Shown here in pieces: positions 53,376 to 62,497 of a stretch of 64,000 nt of DNA (positions are counted from its first letter, which is position 1; each line of letters begins with the position of its first letter). Origin of the DNA: Acrasis kona. Taxonomy: Eukaryota; Heterolobosea; Eutetramitea; Acrasida; Acrasidae. A program made the position numbers and the translations under genes. The stretch covers positions 124,001 through 188,000 of the forward strand of contig JAOPGA020000288.1 in NCBI GenBank assembly GCA_026419775.2, written 5' to 3'. Under the pieces are notes generated by a model that was given only the letters and a program-made list of their open reading frames with translations, was not told the DNA's origin and did not search any database.

Positions 53376-55985
53376 CTAGCCCATTACATTAATTAATACA
53401 TTCTTTTTTTCTTCCATTCCCAAGTCATCGTATAATTTACTCATGGTTTCAAATAATCGTTGGTTGGGTGTGAATTCATGTTCAATCATATTCATCAATG
53501 TACTTGTGGCCAAATCCTCCCTTCCGGTCTTGACGTACATATTAATTATAGCATGATACAAACTACTGTTCATAGAGATACTATTTTTCTGCACATAATC
53601 CACAACAAAGTCACACTCCTCTTTATTTGTTACATCAGCTTCGGTCAAAGCTCTCAACAACACGACACAAACAAAAGTATCAAGTAATGTATTAGAATCA
53701 TTAGTCATTTGATGAAAGTATTCAACAGCCGATGCTAAACGATCCGTGCTTAAATACATTTTAATAGCAGAACCAAACACCGACGCAGATTTTATTTCCT
53801 TTTCTTTTATTACTTTAATAAACTCATCAGCACGTGTCACATCCTTTGACTCTGCACAAATATCCAACAATAATGCATAAGCCTCATCATTAGGAACGAT
53901 ATTCTGATTGATCATGGTATCATAAAGAGACACTGCCTTTTCTATGCTTCTCGTTTGCTTGTACATGATTAACATACTGACGAACAACTTTTTGTTTATA
54001 AGCACATCATGTCGTTTCATGACTTCGATCAAGCGATCTGCTTGTTCAAACAAACTATTAGAAAGACATCTCTTCAACACATTATCACAAGAAACAGAAG
54101 TTGGTGGAATTTTATTATTAGCCATGTCATCAATGGTGTCAATTGCCAATTCAAGACGGTCCGTCTTCGCGTAGAACTTTACCATATTATTATAAATGTT
54201 GACGGTTTTTCTAATGTCCTTATTCTTCATGTACTCGACCACATAATCACCAGTTTCCACATCATTGGCTGATTTAGCAGCGCCCAACATGCGATAACAT
54301 GTGAAAGTGTCGGGAGGAACATCTTTCTCGATCATTTCGTCAAATATGGATCTACAATTTTCCAAATCATAAAAATTTCCATAATAACAAATCATCGAGT
54401 TATAGACCGTATTGTGAATCAATTGGTATTTTTCGCGAATGTACTTGATAATGTGATCTCCATGTGTTTTATTTTTGGTATTTGCGCACACGAGCATCAG
54501 GTGCATTAACGTGCGATTATCGAGTTCGATTTGTTTGGCGATCATTTTTTCAAATAATTTCATTGCAAGATCGACTTGATTCGTTTTGTAATAATAAAAG
54601 AAAACGGAACTGACTAGTGGTGGATCGAAATGATCAAAATCATTTTTGTAATGCGTTTGTACATCTTTCATGACGCGAGATCCGGAAATCTTATCTTTTT
54701 CCTCCCCACATGCGTTGAGTAGTTGAATGTATACATTTTTATCGCGCAATGGGTTTTGTTCATAGTATTGCATCATCTTGTCGAAACGACCCGTTTCTTT
54801 GTAAAAGTATAAAGCTCCGCTGCAAATGTAGATTGAGACTGGTAGTGAGAGCCTTTTGATTTCTTCCATGATGTAATCTCCGATCTCTTTTTGTTTAAAG
54901 TCTCCACATTGATGTAAAAGTATTCCGAATGTAGAATGGTTCGGTTTGAAATCATTCGACTCCTTCATTTCTTCGTAAACTTTTTTTGCTAAATGTAACC
55001 TTCCGGTGGCTCCGTACATTTCAATCATCGTGTTGTAGATCTTCGTCGAATATGCGAATTCTTTCCTCACATACTTTATGACGTAGTCGCCGACTTCGGC
55101 ACTACTTTTTGACGTACAATGTTGAATAATCTCGTGAAGCTCATCTTGACTGGGGAACCTCTTGGAGGTGATCATGATTTTGAATGTTTCCAGAGCAAGC
55201 TTGAATTTCGAACTTTTGATGTGGTTGATGATGGTTGATGTGAACGATGAACTATCTTTGTTCGTCGTGGAGATTAACTCTAGTTCTTTTAGTTTTTCAA
55301 AGTTACCAAGGAAACTAAAAATGTAGAACAGCCTCTCGCGAATACTTGGGTCCATGACTGTTTCATATGGCATGGTGTCAAATAGAAAAGGTGCAAAAGT
55401 AACGTCTAAGATGTGTTCGCATATCTTTAAAAGTGACAAGTAGACTTCAACGCTGATGGGATTCTTCCTGTTGATCATCATTTTGAAAAAATCAATTGCT
55501 TCAAAGTAACGTCCCATTCTAAGGTCGAATTCAATAATGGTGACAATGTCACTTGAGGAGAGAGTCATGTTGTGGGACAGCGCGTAGTTGTAGAATGCTT
55601 CTAATTGTTCAATTGTTCTGGCACATTTGAAAAGCGTGGAACATGCGTCACGGGGAATGTCGTTATTAAAATGAATTAAATGATTAAATATCTTCACTGC
55701 TTCCTGTAACTCTCCATTACTTGCGAAAACTAACATCAAAGAAACTAATTCTTCTTCATCTTCAACCATTCCTTTTATCAACTCTTGGCACATGTATTTT
55801 GTTACGTTGGCACCACTCTTTTTCGAGAACAAGTATATTGCTCTTTGCTCGTCATAACAATCTGCGTAATTTATGAAGGGATCTCCGTTGGGTTCTGGAG
55901 CAGATGTGTACAATCGGTTTGTTCGCACAAGCACGCCGCATCGTAATCGAATCGCATGAACAAGTGATCTGTTGATGCGAAACAT
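53376..55985 (-). CDS. Pentatricopeptide-repeat (PPR) protein, organellar RNA binding
   Basis: 869 residues in one exon. The N terminus (MFRINRSLVHAIRLRCGVLV) is basic and lacks acidic residues, as a mitochondrial presequence would. About twenty 34-36-residue helical repeats fill the rest (for example VYNSMICYYGNFYDLENCRSIFDEM and IYNTMIEMYGATGRLHLAKKV, each followed by the next helix pair), often with Asn or Asp at the RNA-reading positions. PPR proteins bind one base per repeat and steer splicing, stability or translation of organellar RNA. No E, DYW or SMR domain is present. Its ATG lies 24 bp from the terminal repeat of the element at 56009, so its promoter must lie in or across that element. 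Confidence 0.92.
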   Translation of the reverse strand: MFRINRSLVHAIRLRCGVLVRTNRLYTSAPEPNGDPFINYADCYDEQRAIYLFSKKSGANVTKYMCQELIKGMVEDEEELVSLMLVFASNGELQEAVKIFNHLIHFNNDIPRDACSTLFKCARTIEQLEAFYNYALSHNMTLSSSDIVTIIEFDLRMGRYFEAIDFFKMMINRKNPISVEVYLSLLKICEHILDVTFAPFLFDTMPYETVMDPSIRERLFYIFSFLGNFEKLKELELISTTNKDSSSFTSTIINHIKSSKFKLALETFKIMITSKRFPSQDELHEIIQHCTSKSSAEVGDYVIKYVRKEFAYSTKIYNTMIEMYGATGRLHLAKKVYEEMKESNDFKPNHSTFGILLHQCGDFKQKEIGDYIMEEIKRLSLPVSIYICSGALYFYKETGRFDKMMQYYEQNPLRDKNVYIQLLNACGEEKDKISGSRVMKDVQTHYKNDFDHFDPPLVSSVFFYYYKTNQVDLAMKLFEKMIAKQIELDNRTLMHLMLVCANTKNKTHGDHIIKYIREKYQLIHNTVYNSMICYYGNFYDLENCRSIFDEMIEKDVPPDTFTCYRMLGAAKSANDVETGDYVVEYMKNKDIRKTVNIYNNMVKFYAKTDRLELAIDTIDDMANNKIPPTSVSCDNVLKRCLSNSLFEQADRLIEVMKRHDVLINKKLFVSMLIMYKQTRSIEKAVSLYDTMINQNIVPNDEAYALLLDICAESKDVTRADEFIKVIKEKEIKSASVFGSAIKMYLSTDRLASAVEYFHQMTNDSNTLLDTFVCVVLLRALTEADVTNKEECDFVVDYVQKNSISMNSSLYHAIINMYVKTGREDLATSTLMNMIEHEFTPNQRLFETMSKLYDDLGMEEKKNVLINVMG

Positions 55986-56008
55986 AGCACTTTTTACGTG
56001 TGAATTTT

Positions 56009-56061
56009 GTTACAACGGGAAATGGAGTCAACCATACATTGCAGTGTACATGACGTCATAC
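56009..56061 (+). repeat. Left terminal inverted repeat
   Basis: Pairs with 57855-57909 in inverse orientation. The core AGTCAACCATACAT is identical in both; flanking parts (CGGGAAATGG and AGTGTACATGACGTCATA) match with scattered substitutions and one or two indels. Confidence 0.75.
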
Positions 56062-56116
56062 TAGGTTAGTGAAAGTAACTATACGCCGGCCCAACGGGAC
56101 GGCTATGACACCCTAT

Positions 56117-56205
56117 ATACCACCTGTCTGGGATACGAACCAGCACAGTACCTGGCAGGGATACGAACCTGTTACAGAGGCTATTGGGATACGAACCAAT
56201 AAGCT
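56117..56205 (+). repeat. Left hairpin array, three units of 28 bp
   Basis: Three copies of the 8-nt core GATACGAA at 56132, 56160 and 56188. Each core is flanked by 4 or more complementary bases that differ from copy to copy yet stay paired: CTGG/CCAG, CAGG/CCTG, TTGG/CCAA. Pairing can extend past a one-base bulge in the first unit. Confidence 0.75.
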
Positions 56206-56610
56206 AAAAATTCAAGGAAACGAACTTGATTTTTTCGGTATCATAAAAGGGAATACATAATTACTTCCTCATCCATAATCATGACTTTTTACATTCTATA
56301 GATTCATTGTGTGTTCACACTTTTAACTATATTTAGAGAAAAATTACTTTATTGTCTTAGGCAACATATTTTACTATCCATCATTTATTACCAAGTAGGC
56401 TCGTCGCACGGCTACGCCGTCGCTCCTCCTAAAAAACATTACGCATCACTTTACTTTTAGAATCAAAGGTTTACGGAATTAATCTATTACACAGATTATA
56501 ATAGTTTACTTAATACATCATAAACCAATAGACATTGTACTAATTCACATGACATTACACACCACAAACAAATAAACACTTTTATTTTTTACTGAAAAAG
56601 TCACTTTCAA

Positions 56611-57215
56611 TTACATGTCATCACACTCAGTATCCTCACACATATCAATTATACGTAACAAGTAAGACTCATTATATTGAGTCAAAGCTCTTAATCCACG
56701 AACCTGTGACATTACAACACCAAAAGCTTGCTCCATAGCATAAGTTGGTGAACCAGAATTCAATAATCCAGATAATTTCTGGATCTCCTTCTCACTCAAC
56801 ATTACTTCACGACCAGCTTCCTTTACAGCATCACGNATTTTTGAAATCAAACTCGACTTGATACGAACACTATGATTCTTCATATTAATACTGAAACGTA
56901 AAAACTCGAAACTATTTTCCCTCTGTGGTTCCAAAATGGATTTGTCATAATTCACTTGTAATCCCCATGTCTCAAATTCTTGATAAGATTTTCACCGTAT
57001 TCCATTAAACCTGATGGAGTGGGTAGAAATGGGCGTGATTTCTGGTCATAGAGTGATAATACAAGTCTTTTCCAGTATTTTATGTTGTCTTTACAATATT
57101 TGGGTAGAGTTGATCCTTTTATGTGTGCATGTGACTTTAGTAAACTTTTAATGTTTTTGTCATGATATGCCTTATAGATAGTAGCCTTAGTGTGTGTACG
57201 TGAAAGTTTAGTCAT
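56611..57215 (-). pseudogene. Reverse-transcriptase-like remnant (DIRS-type pattern), disrupted
   Basis: Two minus-strand frames, 57215-56952 and 56955-56611. The second has the pattern found at the end of DIRS-like RT domains: a GLQVNYDKS segment, a FLRFSINMKN strand (compare FLGF in the family), then a Lys-rich helix and LSGLLNSGSP. A one-base shift near 56965-56975 separates it from the first frame, and an undetermined base (N) occurs at 56836. The palm motif YxDD and an RNase H domain are absent. Assignment is by pattern only. Confidence 0.5.
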
Positions 57216-57693
57216 GTGATGTGTTTGGTTTTATTGAGAATTGTCGAAAAATTTATTGTCGTTCGAAGACATTTAGGAGTGTGATATATATGGTTATAAA
57301 TTTTTAATGAGTTATTTTTAAAGTTTACTGTACACTTGTAGTGATCAAGAATGAATTAGAGAAGATGTGAAAAATAAAAATTTTTATTGTATTTATGTGT
57401 GTGTGTGTGTATTTATGTGTATCACGATTACTAGTTTTTGTTTATTGAGTTATGAAACTTTTAAATTTCTGTTCATAGTGTGGATTTCTCAAAATGTATT
57501 TATATGAATGTGGTTTCGTTTCTTTGAAGATAAATCTTTGTTTGTCTATTAGTATGATAGATAATAATGTTAATTTTTTAAGAAATGTTAACTTTCGGTA
57601 ATGTAAGTGTAATTTTGTTAGTAGAGGTTTAATTAGTAGTCTATGATGTAGGATAATGATTAACATCTTTACAGTTGCGATTTTTTTAATGAA

Positions 57694-57833
57694 AAAACAG
57701 GTTCGTATCCCTGATTTTCAGGTTATTGGTTCGTATCCCAATAGCCTTTTAAGCATACTAGTTCGTATCCCAGTAGCCTCTGTACAGGTTCTTATCCCTG
57801 ACAGGCCTAAACAGGTTCTTATCCCTGATAGGA
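57694..57833 (+). repeat. Right hairpin array, five units of 27-32 bp
   Basis: Cores TTCGTATC at 57702, 57730 and 57762 and TTCTTATC at 57789 and 57816 are the reverse complement of the left-array core. Flanks again pair: CAGG/CCTG, TTGG/CCAA, CAGG/CCTG, CAGG/CCTG; the third (CTAG/CCAG) has one mismatch. Confidence 0.75.
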
Positions 57834-57854
57834 CGCAGTGTGTTATTAGTCATG

Positions 57855-57909
57855 TATGATGTCTTGTATACTACGATGTATGGTTGACTTCATTTCCCCG
57901 TTACAACAA
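57855..57909 (-). repeat. Right terminal inverted repeat
   Basis: Inverse partner of 56009-56061, sharing ATGTATGGTTGACT exactly and matching CATTTCCCCGTTACAACAA with a few changes. It ends 33 bp before the RhoGEF start codon. Confidence 0.75.
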
Positions 57910-57942
57910 TGTTTTGTTAACGGAGTTGACGTCTGACGAGCA

Positions 57943-59434
57943 ATGGAAGCGTTTTTGGTATTGTTAGTTGCAGTCTGCTCCTTCCTATTTCTTCCAATTT
58001 TATTCAAGAAAGACAATGGTGTTGGAAATGAAAAGGAGTACATACAGGATCTCCAATTAGAGTTGAGCCTGATGGATGCGACTCCTGATTTTGAATTTAC
58101 CTCTCCAGCTACTTCGCCAATAAATACGAATGTCGAACAGGTTATTGATGATGAGGAAATCATAAAAATGGAGAAGAAGCGCAAGTACATTTTGTCCGAG
58201 TTTTTAGAAACAGAGGAGACATATGGTAATTTTGTAAGGGTACAACGTTGTTCTCACACTCTGATGTAGTCAACAACCTTCAAATGCTTGATAAAAAGTT
58301 TATAGACCCCATTCGTAGACAGAAATTAATCAACCCTAAAACTTTTTCACTCATCTTCAAAAGTATCGAAGTAATCAAGGGGGTGAATGGTAAATTGTTG
58401 AACACCCATACGTACTAAACACCATGCAGAAACATTCCTACAAGAACTTCAAAAAATCTTCCAACAAAACAATAATATAACAGATGAACCTACTTCGCCA
58501 GTTGTGAAGAAGCTTGCGAGTCACACAAGCGCATTATCACAACTTTTGCTACACTATGCACACTCGTTCAAATTATACACGGTAACATGAACTACTCTTC
58601 TATGTCTCTCACATGTAAATTAGGCGTACATTTCATCCTATCGCATGTCCCATTCCACTCTCACTGTAGAAAAGGCAGATAATCGCGAGCTAAAGTTATT
58701 TTTGGGAAGAAAAACAAGAGAATTAGCAGCCGAAGGATCTCGCATCACCAACTTGGAAAGCTTCTTAATTCTGCCCATACAAAGACTGCCACGTTATAGT
58801 ATGCATCTACTTTTTTATTTGATTAACATACATCAGGGCTCCTACTGGAGGATCTTGCAAGAACTGTCCCTCCTGGTCAAGATCATGTAGACTTGACCAA
58901 GGCCACCCAATTAGTTAGACAGGTCACAGATTTTTGTAACGAAAAGGAAAGAGAGTACGAAAGGCAAGAACGCTTCTTAAAAATTAGATCGGAACTGAAG
59001 CAACCAGAAATAAAGCCAAGGTAAACTTTTCCGACAATACATTTTTAATTAACCATGACAGTCGAAGGTACATTGGAGAAGAAGTCGAAAGAGGTATATT
59101 ATGCAGCGAAGGTAACTTTAAGAGCGAAAAGTCAAGTTCCATCTCCATGAGTCCATGTAACATTTATTTATTTAATGACGTGTTGGTTGTGAAGAGGAAG
59201 AGTAGTAGTATTTTAAAGAATGGAGTTTTTCAAATTGGATTGAGAGCTGGTACCCGCTGCCCTCAAACTCAAAAAACGATTCAAACCACCATTGTTTCCG
59301 CCGTCGACGAAACATGTTCATTTATGATTCAAGTTAAATATGAGTCCAAATCTCCTCGTTGGACAAAGTTTACTTGGTCCAATAGAGAGGAGTGCCAAGA
59401 ACTTCGCGATAATATTGAAGCACAATCAAAATAA
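57943..59434 (+). CDS. Membrane-anchored RhoGEF (DH-PH protein)
   Basis: Six exons (57943-58225, 58270-58389, 58430-58581, 58624-58798, 58837-59020, 59062-59434; introns 38-44 nt) give 428 residues in phase. Residues 2-20 (EAFLVLLVAVCSFLFLPIL) are an N-terminal membrane anchor. The DH domain starts KRKYILSEFLETEETYV and includes FIDPI, and the hallmark SFLILPIQRLPRY helix; a PH domain follows (GNFKSEKS, IYLFNDVLVVKR, TWSNREECQELRDNI). DH domains load GTP onto Rho-family GTPases; the anchor places this one at a membrane. A short DH-PH protein with an N-terminal anchor is unusual. AATAAA overlaps the stop. The promoter overlaps the neighbouring inverted repeat. Confidence 0.9.
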
Positions 59435-59650
59435 AGTTATTGTTTTATGATGAACAGTCTTTCTTAATTGTCCTCCTCATCTCTTCATCCAGCTGCTCTA
59501 TCAATGATCTACATTATTGACCAGATCTATTTATTCAAAATTAATAGAATTGGAAAGCATTTTTCTTGAGGATGTAATTCTTCAGTTGCCTGTGGGGTAA
59601 TGGAGTAATTTTACAATCCGTGGGACTTTTTAATTTCGCCGTCAGCGGAG

Positions 59651-59658
59651 TATAAATA
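59651..59658 (+). promoter_or_regulatory. TATA box of the AsaB-like gene
   Basis: TATAAATA lies 36-43 bp before the ATG at 59694 with a C/A-rich leader between. This is the clearest core promoter in the window. Confidence 0.6.
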
Positions 59659-59693
59659 ACACCCCTCCGAGACCAAACTCAAACAAAACAATC

Positions 59694-60524
59694 ATGGCAA
59701 TTGAACAGCATACCACTAGTACCGAGCTAAAATATACAGAGGCTCCTGCCCACATTAAGAAATTCTATACAAACATTAATGACATAGAGGATACTAATGT
59801 TTCAAGGAAAGACTACAAAGCCAATATCAACGACATTAGAACTGCTCCCAATCAATCAGATTTGAAGCTCGATGTCACCGGATTTCAGCTGTTTAGGAGT
59901 GAATCTACTTTCAAAAACTTCAACGTTGAAAGCGAGGTAAAGGAAGTTTATTACCCACAAGTTATAGATCTCTTGAAGAAAAAAACTGGTGCATCAAGAA
60001 TTCAGATTTACGATCATACCATCAGGAGAAACGTACCTGGACAAAAGGACGACTCTCCAGACAAAAGACAACCTGTTTCTTTGGTACACATAGATCAAAC
60101 ACCAAAAGCTGCAAAGGCTAGAGTGCACAGACACAATCCAGAAGATGCTGAAGAGCTTTTAACAAAAAGATATCAATTGATCAACGTGTGGCGACCAATA
60201 GAAAACCCTGCGTTCGACCGACCACTTGCAGTATGCGACTTCAGATCTATCAAGAAGGAGGATTTGGTACCTGTATCTTTAATTTATCCAGACTATGAAG
60301 GAGAAACATACGGAGTAAGGTACAACCCTGAACACAAGTGGTACTACGTCAAGGATATGACTGAAGATGAAGTTTTATTTATCAAGTGCTTCGACAGTGA
60401 TCACTTCAAAGATGAGACGATTTCTGGATTAACACCTCATACAGCCTTTGTTGACCCACAGACTTCTGAAAGCGCACCTCTCAGGAAGAGTATTGAAGTT
60501 AGAGCTATTGTATATTATGATTAA
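59694..60524 (+). CDS. CmcJ/AsaB-type hydroxylase-like protein
   Basis: 276 residues, one exon. Matches the CmcJ/NvfI (7-alpha-cephem methoxylase P8, AsaB) oxygenase family: VHIDQTPKAA with the His-x-Asp iron site near residue 134, RYQLINVWRPIENPAFDRPLAV, a segment like KWYYVKDMTEDEVLFIKCFDS, and the end LRKSIEVRAIVYYD with the Arg that binds 2-oxoglutarate or its analogue. A second His comes in TPHTAF. In fungi and bacteria such enzymes tailor secondary metabolites, but they are also common single genes; no biosynthetic neighbours are seen here. The strong TATA box suggests regulated high expression. Confidence 0.88.
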   Translation: MAIEQHTTSTELKYTEAPAHIKKFYTNINDIEDTNVSRKDYKANINDIRTAPNQSDLKLDVTGFQLFRSESTFKNFNVESEVKEVYYPQVIDLLKKKTGASRIQIYDHTIRRNVPGQKDDSPDKRQPVSLVHIDQTPKAAKARVHRHNPEDAEELLTKRYQLINVWRPIENPAFDRPLAVCDFRSIKKEDLVPVSLIYPDYEGETYGVRYNPEHKWYYVKDMTEDEVLFIKCFDSDHFKDETISGLTPHTAFVDPQTSESAPLRKSIEVRAIVYYD

Positions 60525-60908
60525 AGTATTTTTTATCAGAAATTATTCTTCCTTGTAACTCTACAATAAGTAACAATCTTCATCATGTGTAAAAGCTATA
60601 ATTAAGCGCCACGCACCCGTTGTGCTGCTTTTCGAAACCCTCTTTATTTTTTTACTACTAGTAAAAAAGACCAGAGTGGAAGCGGCGGTCCAATTGTTAA
60701 TAATATCTCGATAATATTACAACAAAAAATTTGACTGTCAGCACAGAAGTGATGTACACCTGCTGAGTCGAGTGCTTTGCTTACATCGGTGCCGAGGAAT
60801 AATTACTAACTGAGAACAAATTTCTTCCGCGTTGACTAGAAAAATATTCGTCCACCACGGACTGGGAGATGATTGACATGTGATATACAAATAAACCGAG
60901 TTGTTGCC
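60525..60908. other. Intergenic region with a perfect palindrome
   Basis: About 380 bp. A 10-bp perfect inverted repeat with a one-base spacer (TTTTTTACTA C TAGTAAAAAA) lies at 60648-60668; a weaker AT-rich inverted repeat centres near 60710. Nothing else is recognised. The palindrome might be a terminator or protein-binding site; this is speculative. Confidence 0.4.
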
Positions 60909-62165
60909 ATGCGTAAGTTTTCCAGGTCGAAATCCATAGGTGGCTTGAACAACTTGGAGCTCGAAAAAGTGTTAGAAAATAATAACTTGAGTTGGGAGTT
61001 CTGTGGCTTTTTTAAAAAAGACTCTAAACGAGGATGCATTCTTGTTTGTGAAGGACTGTGAAACATTCAAATCCGAAAAAGATCCAAGAGTTAGGAACGC
61101 TCTTGCGAATAGTATATACTTTAAATACATTGAAACGGGAAGCAAACAGGAGATCAATATAAATTCATCTATGAGGGAGCAAGTTAAAGCCGTGATAGAC
61201 AGTTGTAAAGATGCAGCGGATGGTGTTCCAACTACAGCATTTGATTCCACCTGTTTAAATGTAATGAGGGAACTTAAAAATGACGGGTTCAGCAGTAAGC
61301 AATTTTGTCACAAACAAGCTCATGATCAAAGGGTACGTGGAGACAAAAAGATTAAGCTCTTCGCCCACAAAAAGTGTTCCCGACAATCACATAATACTGA
61401 ATACAAGCTTTGACGAAAAACTCATTACTAGAAAAGTATGTTCTTGATTCAATGCATTCTAACCATGATTAGGACATTTTAGAGTTGAAGACTTTGGATC
61501 TTGACAGTGATCTCTGGTACGTTGCCAAACACACGTACAGAAAAGACATTTCGGGAAACTCTGTATCAAGCTACATTTACGAAGCAGCCCAACAAGCCCT
61601 CGACGGAAGAAAATTCATGTTATCAAAATTTACAGGAGTGCTTCCTCGCAGTGCACAAACGGCATTGTTAGCCATGATTGAAGTCAACAATAGAAGCCTC
61701 TGGGATACTAGCTTCAAGTCGGACAAATTAATTCATTTCACAAAGTCAACCAGGAAGGACGAATACACTGTGTCGCTGTCACAATACATTTTTAAAGTCA
61801 AGACATTTCTAAAGTTACGTGAGTCCATGAGAATGGGCACGCTTGTTTTGAAGGAGTCAGAGAGAAAGTACATGTGGGTGTCAAAGACTACCAGTGCTTA
61901 TGGTCATGATCCAACTTCAAAAAATTGTTTTGTAGATTTTTGTTCAATGATGAGCGTGACTCCATTATCGAACTCTTTGTGTAAATATTCTTTTGTTAAC
62001 GCTTATCATCTGGAAGACGACGATAAGGAATTCCATTATGTAACTGTTAGTAGAAAGCTTGAAAAGCACATGCATGAGGGTCTGCTACAAATAGTTACAA
62101 AGCCAACAAAAAATCCAACCCAAGATAATAGATTGTTCGAAACACTAGATGTATTTGCGACCTGA
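60909..62165 (+). CDS. RGS domain plus START-like domain protein (second copy), frame break in exon 1
   Basis: Three exons (60909-61294, 61332-61435, 61473-62165; introns 37 nt). The RGS domain is clear: LEKVLENNNLSWEFC, then LNEDAFLFVKDCETFKS, LANSIYFKYIETGS, EININ and an ELKNDGFSRY end. Between WEFC and NEDAF the reading frame must move by +1 at a T6A6 tract (61008-61019); with one T less the family sequence reads through. After a linker, 230 residues resemble a START-like lipid-binding domain (DLWYVAKHTYRKDISGNSV, NNRSLWDTSFKSDKLIH). The whole is about 390 residues. The domain order equals that of 32128-33598, but sequence similarity by eye is modest, so duplication would be old. Confidence 0.8.
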
Positions 62166-62497
62166 AGTGATGGTCCTTTCATTTTTATAAGGCACCTAGA
62201 ATCTTTAGATCACTTTTAATAAAAACATAAGAGTTTGTATTTAATGCAGTCTAACAGTTTTTCCATTGTTCTGAGATTATTTTTTGGTAAAGTGGAGAGT
62301 GGCCGGACCACTCAATTCTGATTTTGTTCTCTTGGTCAACGCGAAAAGTAGACAAAGACAACATCGATTAATCGACCCGCCTGCTGCTGGTCAATATTAA
62401 TAGTTGATAAATAGGAATAAATAAACAAGGCCTTGCTCCAAGATTCAAGGAGTATTCTGTAAAATAGCTTGAGCATAAAAATATTATATTGAAATCA
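62166..62497. other. Intergenic region upstream of GSK3
   Basis: About 330 bp of AT-rich DNA, presumably the GSK3 promoter. ATATTATATT at 62481-62490 just before the ATG is AT-rich but not a convincing TATA box. Confidence 0.4.

Larger units (their letters stand above)
56009..57909. mobile_element. Inverted-repeat element with terminal hairpin arrays
   Basis: An insertion-like unit of about 1.9 kb bounded by long imperfect inverted repeats (56009-56061 and 57855-57909), each followed inward by an array of short hairpins of opposite orientation (three at left, five at right). The interior holds a decayed reverse-transcriptase-like remnant on the minus strand (56611-57215) plus AT-rich DNA with a TG microsatellite near 57398-57420. 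Inverted termini with a DIRS-type RT would fit a tyrosine-recombinase retroelement relic or a non-autonomous derivative. No recombinase gene is visible. Clear target-site duplications were not found. It sits between the divergent starts of the PPR and RhoGEF genes, 24 and 34 bp from their ATGs. Confidence 0.6.

Noticed and set aside
57398..57420. TG microsatellite as a functional signal
   Set aside because: A short simple repeat inside AT-rich element DNA; no pattern beyond that.
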